In this document: positions 1-7,941 of the stretch, piece by piece | Numbering within the stretch: the first letter of the stretch is position 1 | Layout of the letters: every line of letters starts with the position of its first letter | Origin: Massilibacteroides sp. | GTDB lineage: Bacteria; Bacteroidota; Bacteroidia; Bacteroidales; Tannerellaceae | DNA length: 48,828 nt | Reading direction: 5' to 3' | Assembly: GCF_028705895.1 (NCBI RefSeq) | Contig: NZ_JAQWCQ010000025.1 | Span: 1-48,828 of the forward strand | Made by a program: the position numbers and the translations under genes | The notes under the pieces: model-generated | The model's database searches: none | What the model saw: only the letters and a program-made list of their open reading frames with translations | What the model was told of the DNA's origin: nothing

Positions 1-147
1 TCCTACTCGTTAAGAATAGGCCAAACTTGTACCAACTAACCCCAAATAGGATAAGACTTGATCCTACTCGAGGCTAGTTATATCAATTTGTAAAGAACTG
101 CAATACGTGGTTTACCGGAGGCTTACATTTAAACTGGATAGTAGAAA
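1..147. other. Unassigned left edge next to broken hypE
   Basis: I see no credible coding frame here on either strand. A 9-base word (TCCTACTCG) occurs at 1-9 and again at 62-70. Because the hypE reading frame to the right loses HypE-like sequence near 205-225, this stretch may belong to an inserted element or to the far side of a deletion. The window ends before this can be decided. Confidence 0.4.
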
Positions 148-324
148 TTAGGTGTAGTGTCTAAACAAAAACAAAAGACACTGAAAATCATTCGTTTTCG
201 AAAATAAACCGTCAAAGTCAGGAAAAACGTCTGCAATTAACTTATGTGTAAGTCTGCCACCACTACCATGACCTAATAGTATGCACTCTGAATCATTAAC
301 CGGTAACGGACAATTTAACTTCAT
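148..324 (-). pseudogene. hypE: hypE N-terminal fragment (hydrogenase maturation)
   Basis: HypE dehydrates the thiocarboxamide made by HypF to thiocyanate during synthesis of the Fe-CN ligands of [NiFe] hydrogenases. The full protein is usually about 330-350 residues and ends in a conserved C-terminal cysteine. Here only about 58 codons remain. The N-terminal motif GHGSGG with following LTHKLIADVF is clearly visible, but after FPDFDGL the frame turns into low-complexity sequence (phenylalanine and leucine rich) and stops at 148. I place the start at 324, where MKLNCPLP begins 7 bases after the hypD stop. An upstream in-frame ATG at 363 would lie inside hypD. The ATP-binding core and C-terminal cysteine are absent, so this copy cannot work. 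The break probably reflects an insertion or deletion near 205-225. Confidence 0.75.
156..182. repeat. 7-bp inverted repeat at the hypE break
   Basis: AGTGTCT at 156-162 is repeated as its exact reverse complement AGACACT at 176-182, around a 13-base A-rich loop. It lies just past the point where HypE similarity stops. It could be the end of a mobile element, a terminator-like hairpin, or chance in AT-rich DNA. I saw no second copy to mark an element's other end. Confidence 0.4.
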
Positions 325-331
325 CTTATTC

Positions 332-1424
332 TTATTTATAATTATAATACGCAGCACAGACACCTTCTGTCGATACCATCGGGGCTCCGACCGGATGTTC
401 CGGCGTACAGGTTATCCCGAAGAACGGACAATCCGCTACTTGTTTATTTCCCCTCATTATGTCTCCTGCGATACAATTCATTTCTTTACTTCTGTCGATA
501 TCTTGCCTAACAGACAAAATACCAAACTTTTTCACAGCGTCATACCGACTATACTTCTCGGACAGTTTCAGTCCGCTTTGGGCTATTTTACCGATGCCTC
601 TCCATTCCTGATCAACGGGTTCAAGCATTTCCTTTATTAGTTCCTGCATTTGAATGTTTCCTGTTTCAGAAACAATTCTTTTGTAAGCATTCTCTACTTT
701 GCCTTCTTTTCTTTCTAACCGCAATATACATTGATAAATACCATATAGCAAGTCTATCGGTTCAAAACCGGTAACGATTATAGTTTTTTTGAATTTATCG
801 GCTAATATCATGATATTCATGATAAACCATTACTGCGCAAACATGTCCGGCGGCCAGAAATCCATCTACTTTACAATCCGCTTCTGAGAGAATTGCATCT
901 ATTGCGGCCGGAACAGTAAAAAGCGATGTTATGATCGAGAAGTTATTTACTTTTCTTCGCGAAGCTTCCTTGATAGCTGTCAGATGCAAGGGGGTTGTCG
1001 TCTCAAATCCTACAGCAAAGAAAACAACTTCCTTGTCCGGGTTTTTCTCGGCAAGATCTACGGCATCTAATGTCGAATAAAGAATCCGGACATCTGCTCC
1101 TTTCGCTTTTGCTCCTAAAAGATCGAGTTTACTGCCCGGTACTCGCATCATGTCTCCGAATGAGGTCATGATAACATGGGGTTGCAGGGCAATTTCAATT
1201 GCGCTGTCAATAATATAGGTGGGAGTAACGCAAACGGGACATCCGGGACCATGTAATAAAGAAATTTTATCCGGCAGCATGTTGTCAATACCGTAACGGG
1301 CTATGGAGTGAGTCTGACCTCCGCATATCTCCATAATGCTCCAGGAATTGACAACGGCATTATTGATTGCTTCTATTAACCGTTGAACCTGATCATTATC
1401 TCGGTATTCATCAATATACTTCAT
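332..1424 (-). pseudogene. hypD: hypD, split by a one-base frameshift
   Basis: HypD is the iron-sulfur scaffold that, with HypC, carries Fe(CN)2CO for [NiFe] hydrogenase assembly. The N-terminal part (1424 down to 795) has EICGGQTHS, HGPGCPVCVTP and GFETTTP, and ends prematurely as YHDISR. The C-terminal part continues in another frame with VTGFEPIDLLYG, the WRGIG motif, and the cysteine-rich tail around TCTPEHP, ending ACAAYY-like. Deleting one T from the TT at 804-805 (minus-strand reading GATATTAGCC) restores a continuous D-I-A-D-K join and a protein of normal length, about 363 residues. The start at 1424 follows hypC by 26 bases. The lesion is either real decay or a base-calling error. 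Damage in neighbouring hyp genes favours decay. Confidence 0.85.
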
Positions 1425-1450
1425 TTTAAGATAGACTAAAACCTCACAAT

Positions 1451-1684
1451 TTACTCGTCCGAATCTGCTAATTTCTCAAAGTCCATTAGCGTTTCTTTTG
1501 CATATTCTTCGTTCACCGTGGATATTGCCATGCCGGCATGAGCCAGAATATAATCTCCGATATTGGCATCAATCCATTGTATGCAAACGTTTTTCATCAT
1601 CCCTCCGAAATCTACCTTTGCCATTTTTAGGTCGGGAACAGAGTTGTCTATACTTATAATTTTCCCCGGTATAGCTAAGCACAT
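1451..1684 (-). CDS. hypC: HypC hydrogenase maturation chaperone
   Basis: HypC is a small chaperone that binds HypD and passes the Fe(CN)2CO unit to the hydrogenase large subunit. The 77-residue product has the family's length and its essential N-terminal cysteine in MCLAIPGKI, plus the conserved region around ILAHAGMAIS near residue 50. It is the first gene of the minus-strand hypC-hypD-hypE run, and a TAnnTTTG promoter element lies 40 bases upstream. The frame is intact, unlike its two downstream partners. The isolated reading frame cannot show whether the protein is still used. Confidence 0.92.
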   Translation of the reverse strand: MCLAIPGKIISIDNSVPDLKMAKVDFGGMMKNVCIQWIDANIGDYILAHAGMAISTVNEEYAKETLMDFEKLADSDE

Positions 1685-1723
1685 AATTTTACCTTTTAAT
1701 TAATACATCAGCTTGAACCGTCC

Positions 1724-1731
1724 CAAATGTA
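1724..1731 (-). promoter_or_regulatory. Bacteroidota -7 element for hypC
   Basis: On the minus strand this reads TACATTTG, an exact TAnnTTTG match, about 40 bases before the hypC ATG. I found no matching TTTG at the -33 spacing, so the call rests on the -7 element and its position. Confidence 0.5.
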
Positions 1732-1782
1732 TAATTTTTTAATTACTTGTGCCGGAAAAATAAAATAAAAAAAGGAAACTTC

Positions 1783-3189
1783 TTATTCCGTACCTCCACC
1801 TAAAGCACGGTAGAGGTTTACACTCAATTGAAGTTGTTCCAGTTTATCATTTACTTGACTTAGTTGCGCTGATAACAAATTCTGTTCGGCACTTAATACT
1901 TCAATATAGTTTGCCTCTGCTGCTTTAAGTAATTCTTTTGTGTAATTAACCGAATTTAGTGAAGCTTCTACCTGTTTTGCTCTGATCTCGTTTTTCTTTA
2001 AAGATGATTCCAACGAAAACAAAATATCCGAGACCTCCTTCCCGGCCGTAAGAACTGTCTTTTCAAAAGTCAACAACGTTTCCTTCTGTTGCGCTTTCGC
2101 TATTTTATAGTTCGCTATTAATTGCTTCTTGGCAAAAATAGGCTGCGTTAATCCTCCTACGATACTGGCAAAAAGATTTTCAGGTCTGAAAAAGTTTGAT
2201 AATGTAGAAGCGTTATATCCAATTGTAGATGAATTCAAGACAATTGACGGATAGAAACTGGCTTGTGCAGCATTGGTTAATTCAAAAGCAGCACGGAATG
2301 AGAGTTCCGCTTGTTGTACATCCGGACGTTTAGCCAGCATCTGCATGGGCATACCATGTTGTAAATCGGAAATCATTTCCTGCTGATAAATATGAGAGCG
2401 CAGGATCGTTCCGGATTTCTTACCAACCAAAAGGCAGATCGTATTCTCCAATTCTCTGATCTGACTTTCTAAATCAGGAACGGTGATCTGGGTGCTATAT
2501 AAAAGAGCCTTGCTTTGTTCTACTGCTGCACCATTCTGCATACCGGCCTCTTTTAATGCTTCGACGGTGGTGACACTTTCTTTCAATAATTCAATCGTTT
2601 CGTTTGTCACTTTTAATTGCTCATCTAATGCAAGAAGCGTATAATAAGACGTAGCAATATTCGCAATCAATGACGTTTGAACCAGATTTTTATACGCGTG
2701 ACTGTTCAGGAACTGCGCATATTTAGCTCTGTGCTGACGGTTTAGTTTACCCCAGATATCAGCTTCCCAGGAAACGGCAATTCCCAGATTATAGCCTGTA
2801 GAACCATATCCTAATACATCTTTGCCGTTGGTTCCAGTGCTTACTCTGTTGTGAGATACCTGACCAATAAGAGCAAGGTCAGGGAAATAAGCCGCTTTAG
2901 CCATTCCTAAACTTGCTTCCGCTTGTTGAATACGCGTGTACGCTATTTGTAAATCAAAATTCTGTTTAATTCCTTCATCAATTAATGCGACCAAGAAAGG
3001 ATCATTGAAGAATTCCCGCCACGGGAGGTTTGCAATGGTCGTTGTATCCGTTGAAAACTTGTCGCGATAAAGAGCTTCAACGTCTATTTCCGGTGTTTTG
3101 TATTTATTTAAAACCTGGCAGGAGGATAGTCCTATTGAGAGAATTACACTCAATAGAACTACCCCTTTTATATAGTTATGTTTCATCAT
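1783..3189 (-). CDS. Outer-membrane efflux lipoprotein (NodT/TolC family)
   Basis: This is the outer-membrane channel of a tripartite RND efflux pump, expected to form a trimeric beta-barrel with a long periplasmic alpha-helical tunnel. The 468-residue protein begins with a lipoprotein signal ending in a lipobox (GLSSC, cysteine near residue 24). It then has two OEP-type coiled repeats: one around residues 40-250 with LQIAYTRIQQAEASLG, and one around 260-460 with KRPDVQQAELSFRAA. It ends YRALGGG, typical of the family. The ATG overlaps the stop of the RND gene by 4 bases, which suggests translational coupling. A second ATG immediately follows the first. The substrate cannot be deduced. Confidence 0.9.
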   Translation of the reverse strand: MMKHNYIKGVVLLSVILSIGLSSCQVLNKYKTPEIDVEALYRDKFSTDTTTIANLPWREFFNDPFLVALIDEGIKQNFDLQIAYTRIQQAEASLGMAKAAYFPDLALIGQVSHNRVSTGTNGKDVLGYGSTGYNLGIAVSWEADIWGKLNRQHRAKYAQFLNSHAYKNLVQTSLIANIATSYYTLLALDEQLKVTNETIELLKESVTTVEALKEAGMQNGAAVEQSKALLYSTQITVPDLESQIRELENTICLLVGKKSGTILRSHIYQQEMISDLQHGMPMQMLAKRPDVQQAELSFRAAFELTNAAQASFYPSIVLNSSTIGYNASTLSNFFRPENLFASIVGGLTQPIFAKKQLIANYKIAKAQQKETLLTFEKTVLTAGKEVSDILFSLESSLKKNEIRAKQVEASLNSVNYTKELLKAAEANYIEVLSAEQNLLSAQLSQVNDKLEQLQLSVNLYRALGGGTE

Positions 3190-6100
3190 TTATTATTATC
3201 GTGTTGATGTTGTATAAATTCATCATTAGAATTGATCAATCCCGAATCACTGAACTTATCTTGTATAGTCTGGAAAATGATATAAAGTGAAGGGATTACT
3301 AAGATACCTATTAATGTCCCGATTAACATACCTCCGATGGCGCTAATACCGATCGACTTGTTGCCGATGGCTCCCGCACCTGATGCTAACGCCAAAGGTA
3401 AAAGACCTACGATGAACGCGAAAGAAGTCATAAGGATCGGACGAAGACGGGCTACTGCTCCATTAACTGCTGCATCAATAATATTCATGCCCTGTTGCCG
3501 TCGTTGAATAGCATATTCCACAATCAATATGGCATTCTTGGCGAGCAGCCCGATCAACATAATAATGGATATCTGCACATAAATATTGTTCGTTATACCT
3601 TGCGAAGAACCGAATATGAACAAGAAGACAAATACCCCTGCTAATCCGACGGGGAGAGAGAAAATAACGGCTAAAGGAAGTATGTAACTTTCATACAAAG
3701 CTGCTAACAGGAGATATACAAAGATCAGACATAGGGCAAAGATCAATAATGTCTGGCTGCCGCTTCTCACCTCTTCCCTTGTCATGCCGGAATATTCATA
3801 CCCATAACCTGCCGGAAGTTTTTGAGCTAATTCTTCTTCTATAATTTTAATAACATCTCCGGTACTATAATCAGCTGAAGAATTCGGAACAATATTCAGG
3901 CTCATCGAAGAATACATGTTGAAACGAGCCAGACTTTGAGGACCCATGATATCAGTTACTGTGATAAACTCAGTAATAGGAGCCATCTCTCCGGAAGATG
4001 TGCGAATGAACAGACCGTCCAGATCATCCATCATTTTTCTGTATTCAGGCGCTGCCTGTACCATTACCCTGAATTGTTTTCCGTAGATATTAAAGTTGGA
4101 AATATACATACTACCGATATAAGCCTGAAGTACGGACATAACCTCCCCTAATGTCAGACCGGACTCTTTGATTTTGGCAAGGTCGGCATCTATTTGTTTC
4201 TGAGGAAAATTAGGATTAAATGTTGTCATCGCCATCAATACCTCATCACGACTATTTAACTCGTGGATGAAATTTTGTGCTACTTCATAGAATTTATTAA
4301 TGTCTCCTCCCATTTTATCCTGTAGCTGCAGCTCAACCCCACTGCTTATACCAAAACCTTGTAAGGTAGGAGTTCCCATAAACATGAAGGTGGCATCTGT
4401 GATAGATTTCGTTCTCTGCGTCATCATGCCGGCAATCTGGTCGGCAGTAATACTTCGTTCACTCCAGGGTTCCATCTTCATCATAACTGTGGCATACGAA
4501 CTACCTACACCGCTCATGAAGTTTACCCCGGTAATGTTTAAGACATGGGCTACGTTGGGCATCTCATGGGCTATTTTGAGAACTTCCTGAACGATGGAAT
4601 CCGTGCGTTCAAGTGATGCTCCGGGAGATAATGTGATCATTCCCATAACACCTCCGCTATCCTCATGAGGCACAAAGCCCGAAGGTGTTGTTTTCATCAA
4701 CAAAGCAAAGATAAAGACGGCCACTCCTATAATGGTGCCTGTTATCCATCTATGTTTCTTCTTTCCTAAGAAGAGAAGGGAGTTCTTATATTTCTGAGTT
4801 CCTAAGTCAAACCATATATTAAATGTATAAAAGAAACGCTGAAGGAATCCTCGTTTCTTATCTTCCCCGTCGTGCGACTTGAGGAATAGGGCGCAAAGAG
4901 CCGGACTAAGAGTTAACGCATTTACAGCAGATAGTAAAATAGCCACCGCTAATGTAAGTCCGAATTGTTTGTAAAACACACCGCTTGTTCCTCCGATAAA
5001 ACTTACCGGAATAAAAACAGCAGACATAACGAGAGTAATGGATACGATAGCAGGAGCAATTTCTTTCAGCGCGTTTAGCGTTGCCTGTTTGGCATCTTTT
5101 TCACCGTTATCCATTTGGGCATGGACGGCTTCGACGACGACTATCGCATCATCAACCACAATTCCGATAGCCAGTACCAGAGCAAACAGGGTGAGCAAGT
5201 TTATTGAGAACCCCATCAATTGCAGGAAAAAGAATGTTCCAATAATTGCAACAGGAACTGCGATTCCCGGAATAATAGTCGAACGCCAGTCTTGCAGGAA
5301 GATGAACACAACTAAAAACACAAGGATAAAGGCTTCAATCAATGTGGATATTACTTTACTGATAGAAGCGCTAAGAAACTCGCTGGAATCTGAAACAAAC
5401 GTGTATTTTATTCCCGGAGGAAAACTGGCGGAAGCATCGTTCATTACTTTTTTCACATTGGCGATTACTTCCTGCGCGTTAGAACCTGCGGTCTGACTTA
5501 TAGCCATTGCTACAGATTCTTTTCCGTCAAGAGCTGAAACTACCGTGTAATTCAATGACCCTAATTCAACATCGGCTATATCTTTTACACGCAGGATATA
5601 TCCGTCTTCAGATCGGATAATAACGTTCTCAAATTCTTCGGCAGTTTTCAGACGGCCGGTGTATTTTAAGGTGTATTGAAAAGATTGATCACCATCCTGA
5701 CCTAACTCGCCCGGAGCAGCTTCGATATTCTGATCTTTCAATGCGGCAATGACTTCTGACGGATTAATTTTGTAAGAGGCCATAACGTCCGGTCTAAACC
5801 AGATACGCATAGAATAATCTCTTGCCCCGTAAACCGTGGCTTCTCCTACTCCAAAAACACGTTTTATCTGCGGCAGAATATTTATGTTCGCATAATTCTG
5901 TATAAAAGAACCATCATAATCCGGATTGTCTGAAGATAATGAAATCATCAGTATTGTACTACTTTGTTGCTTCTTTACGGTCACCCCCGATTGAACAACT
6001 TCCGACGGCAATAAAGGCTGAGCGCGGGCCGCCATATTCTGTACATTCACCGCTGCAATATCCGGATCTATTCCTTGTTTAAAGAACACTCTGATTTGTG

Positions 6101-6362
6101 CCATACCATTATTACTTGCCGAAGAAGTCATATACGTCATCCCTTCAACACCATTTATTTGTTCCTCCAGTGGTATGACAACACTGTTAAGTACCACATC
6201 GGCATTCGCTCCCGGATAAGTTGCGGATACCTGAACTGTGGGCGGTGCGATGTCCGGATATTGTTCTACAGGTAATGTTGCTAAACCGATTATCCCCAGA
6301 ATTACAATAATAATTGATATAACAGTAGATAATACAGGTCTGCCTATAAATGTTTTTAACAT
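3186..6362 (-). CDS. RND multidrug efflux transporter, AcrB/MexB type
   Basis: This is the inner-membrane proton-antiport pump of the tripartite system. At 1058 residues it matches the HAE1 subfamily. It opens with the first membrane helix (RPVLSTVISIIIVILG), followed by the large periplasmic porter loop, six clustered helices from about residue 340, a second porter loop, and the final helix group. The proton-relay aspartates are present as D404-D405 in GIVVDDAIVVVE, and the partner lysine is in GLLAKNAILIVEYA near residue 940. It is flanked by the membrane-fusion gene upstream (27-base gap) and the channel gene downstream (4-base overlap), so the three form one operon. No TetR or other local repressor gene is next to it. 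Export of antibiotics, bile acids or dyes is possible, but specificity is not visible. Confidence 0.95.
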   Translation of the reverse strand: MLKTFIGRPVLSTVISIIIVILGIIGLATLPVEQYPDIAPPTVQVSATYPGANADVVLNSVVIPLEEQINGVEGMTYMTSSASNNGMAQIRVFFKQGIDPDIAAVNVQNMAARAQPLLPSEVVQSGVTVKKQQSSTILMISLSSDNPDYDGSFIQNYANINILPQIKRVFGVGEATVYGARDYSMRIWFRPDVMASYKINPSEVIAALKDQNIEAAPGELGQDGDQSFQYTLKYTGRLKTAEEFENVIIRSEDGYILRVKDIADVELGSLNYTVVSALDGKESVAMAISQTAGSNAQEVIANVKKVMNDASASFPPGIKYTFVSDSSEFLSASISKVISTLIEAFILVFLVVFIFLQDWRSTIIPGIAVPVAIIGTFFFLQLMGFSINLLTLFALVLAIGIVVDDAIVVVEAVHAQMDNGEKDAKQATLNALKEIAPAIVSITLVMSAVFIPVSFIGGTSGVFYKQFGLTLAVAILLSAVNALTLSPALCALFLKSHDGEDKKRGFLQRFFYTFNIWFDLGTQKYKNSLLFLGKKKHRWITGTIIGVAVFIFALLMKTTPSGFVPHEDSGGVMGMITLSPGASLERTDSIVQEVLKIAHEMPNVAHVLNITGVNFMSGVGSSYATVMMKMEPWSERSITADQIAGMMTQRTKSITDATFMFMGTPTLQGFGISSGVELQLQDKMGGDINKFYEVAQNFIHELNSRDEVLMAMTTFNPNFPQKQIDADLAKIKESGLTLGEVMSVLQAYIGSMYISNFNIYGKQFRVMVQAAPEYRKMMDDLDGLFIRTSSGEMAPITEFITVTDIMGPQSLARFNMYSSMSLNIVPNSSADYSTGDVIKIIEEELAQKLPAGYGYEYSGMTREEVRSGSQTLLIFALCLIFVYLLLAALYESYILPLAVIFSLPVGLAGVFVFLFIFGSSQGITNNIYVQISIIMLIGLLAKNAILIVEYAIQRRQQGMNIIDAAVNGAVARLRPILMTSFAFIVGLLPLALASGAGAIGNKSIGISAIGGMLIGTLIGILVIPSLYIIFQTIQDKFSDSGLINSNDEFIQHQHDNNK

Positions 6363-6389
6363 CTTTATTTGCTTAAATTAATTAGACGC

Positions 6390-7487
6390 TTATTTTATTT
6401 TCTTTCCATTGAATAAAGTGGCGACACCACTCTCTACAATCACATCCCCATCTGCGAGGCCGTCGGTCACAACATAATTCTTACCGTCATTAAGCGCTAT
6501 GACGGATATGTTTTTTTGCACTACAGAATCTCCCTGTACCTTAAATGTTAATACTTTATCTTGTTGTGCGAAAGTAGCCGCCTGAGGAATAATCAGTACA
6601 TTATCCATGATTCTCGGAATGTCGATTTTCCCACTTGTTCCACTTTTCAGCAATCCTTGCCGGTTCGGAAATACAGCTCTGAAATTGGCCGATCCGGTCG
6701 TTACATTCACAACGCCCGATATGGTTTCTAATTTCCCCTTTTCAGCATAAGTGCTTCCGTCAGCTAATCGAAGAGTTAATTCCGGAGCATTTTTTATCTT
6801 TTCTTTCTGTGTCTCTCCGTCCAATGTGTTCAGAAACTCGGAAAGCACCTTTTCATTCATCGAGAAATATGCATAAATATTACTTGTATTAGCCACTGTT
6901 GTAAGTGAACTGGTACTATTTACCAAACTTCCTATCCGAAAAGGAATTGTACCCACGATGCCATCAACAGGGCTGGTCACAGTTGCCCAGTTTTTGGTCG
7001 CCTCAGCCTGCATCAATGTCGCCTTTGCCTGTTCTAATGAGGCGAGAGCCGATTGATACGCATTTTCATACATTTGCAGTTGTACATTACTTACTATGCC
7101 CTTTTCTGCCAGAGGACGAATGCGTTCTACATCCAATTTGCTCGTATTTAGTTGAGCTTGTGCACTGTTGAGTGAAGCTTTTGCCGACAGGTACATTTGT
7201 TCCGAAGAAGGTGAATTTATTTTAAAAAGAACTTGTCCTTTCTTTACAACTGCTCCTTCGTCAATATAAACAGCTTCAATAAACCCATCAACCCGAGGTC
7301 TGATTTCAACGTCCACCTTTCCTCGCAAGGTTACAGGATAAGTTGTGCTTAACGTTGCCGATTGCTTTGAAAGTTTTAATTCCGGATAGTTCTGGGTAGC
7401 GGATGTCTTGTTGTCCGAAGCTTTCTTGCTGCACGAAGAAAAAAGGAATAAGGCAAATACTACATAATAAAAAAGTCCAATCTTCAT
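6390..7487 (-). CDS. RND efflux periplasmic adaptor (MexA/AcrA type)
   Basis: This is the membrane-fusion protein linking the inner-membrane pump to the outer-membrane channel. The 365-residue product starts with a lipoprotein signal ending LFSSC (cysteine near residue 19). It then shows the first half of a lipoyl-type fold (VEIRPRVDGFIEAVYIDEGAVVKKGQ, split here by a few residues in other homologues), a helical hairpin near residues 100-160 rich in alanine and glutamine, and the second lipoyl half (WATVTSPVDGIVG). Beta-barrel and membrane-proximal domains follow. It is the first gene of the operon, behind a 454-base non-coding gap. Its lipid anchor matches the usual arrangement in MexA-type adaptors. 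Confidence 0.93.
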   Translation of the reverse strand: MKIGLFYYVVFALFLFSSCSKKASDNKTSATQNYPELKLSKQSATLSTTYPVTLRGKVDVEIRPRVDGFIEAVYIDEGAVVKKGQVLFKINSPSSEQMYLSAKASLNSAQAQLNTSKLDVERIRPLAEKGIVSNVQLQMYENAYQSALASLEQAKATLMQAEATKNWATVTSPVDGIVGTIPFRIGSLVNSTSSLTTVANTSNIYAYFSMNEKVLSEFLNTLDGETQKEKIKNAPELTLRLADGSTYAEKGKLETISGVVNVTTGSANFRAVFPNRQGLLKSGTSGKIDIPRIMDNVLIIPQAATFAQQDKVLTFKVQGDSVVQKNISVIALNDGKNYVVTDGLADGDVIVESGVATLFNGKKIK

Positions 7488-7801
7488 TTTTATAACTTAT
7501 TTGTATGTGAAATTCTAATATACTGTTGAGTTTTATAATAAAAAATTATAACAAAAACAATAAACGTTTTGGTCTTTATCGCGCTTGTTTATCTACTTAT
7601 TGCAATGTTTTTCTTTAAATTACGCTGATTAAGATAGAATTTTAATAAACAATGTAAAATTATGAATTTTTCGTGTTCTCTTGGCCTAAACGTTTGCAAA
7701 AAACACTTAAAGATTTAATCTAAACCATTAAAGTATGGGTTTTCCTCTACTATTGTGAAATATATAAAGGCATACAAGTCCTGTTTTTTATATTCTTTAG
7801 T

Positions 7802-7809
7802 TAAGTTTG
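7802..7809 (+). promoter_or_regulatory. Possible -7 element for hypF
   Basis: The sequence TAAGTTTG matches TAnnTTTG. If used, transcription would begin around 7815 and the dyad array at 7824-7911 would lie in the hypF leader. No clear -33 TTTG is seen at the right spacing. Confidence 0.4.
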
Positions 7810-7823
7810 CTGTGATTTATCCT

Positions 7824-7911
7824 TTTTTCCATATCTGTGGTAAAGTTGTTTCACAGTTATGGTAAAGTTGTTTGACAGTTGTCGAAAAGTTTTTCCACAT
7901 ATATGGAAAAA
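7824..7911 (+). repeat. Four tandem 22-bp dyad units before hypF
   Basis: Four abutting units occupy 7824-7845, 7846-7867, 7868-7889 and 7890-7911. Each has an 8-base left arm, a 6-base centre and an 8-base right arm that can pair. The last unit is perfect (TTTTTCCA and TGGAAAAA). The third swaps the second arm pair from C-G to G-C (arms TTGTTTGA and TCGAAAAG), a compensatory change that keeps pairing. Units two and three share the centre CAGTT plus one base. The array ends 30 bases before the hypF ATG. It could be a stack of operator sites two helical turns apart, or a run of small RNA hairpins in the leader. There are no unique spacers, so it is not a CRISPR. Confidence 0.85.
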
Positions 7912-7941
7912 GAAAATGCCTTTGGCTTTATGTGAAAAAAT

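Larger units (their letters stand above)
7488..7941. other. Divergent intergenic region, efflux operon to hypF
   Basis: This 454-base AT-rich gap separates the minus-strand efflux operon from plus-strand hypF. It carries no convincing gene. A minus-strand open frame across 7801-8295 mostly mirrors hypF and has no family-like features. The notable content is a TAAGTTTG promoter element at 7802-7809 and a four-unit 22-bp dyad array at 7824-7911, both on the hypF side. I found no exact TAnnTTTG for the efflux operon. Confidence 0.7.

Noticed and set aside
7824-7911. The 22-bp repeats as a CRISPR array
   Set aside because: The units abut with no unique spacers, each unit is itself a dyad, and no cas gene is present. 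The same holds for 40170-40235.
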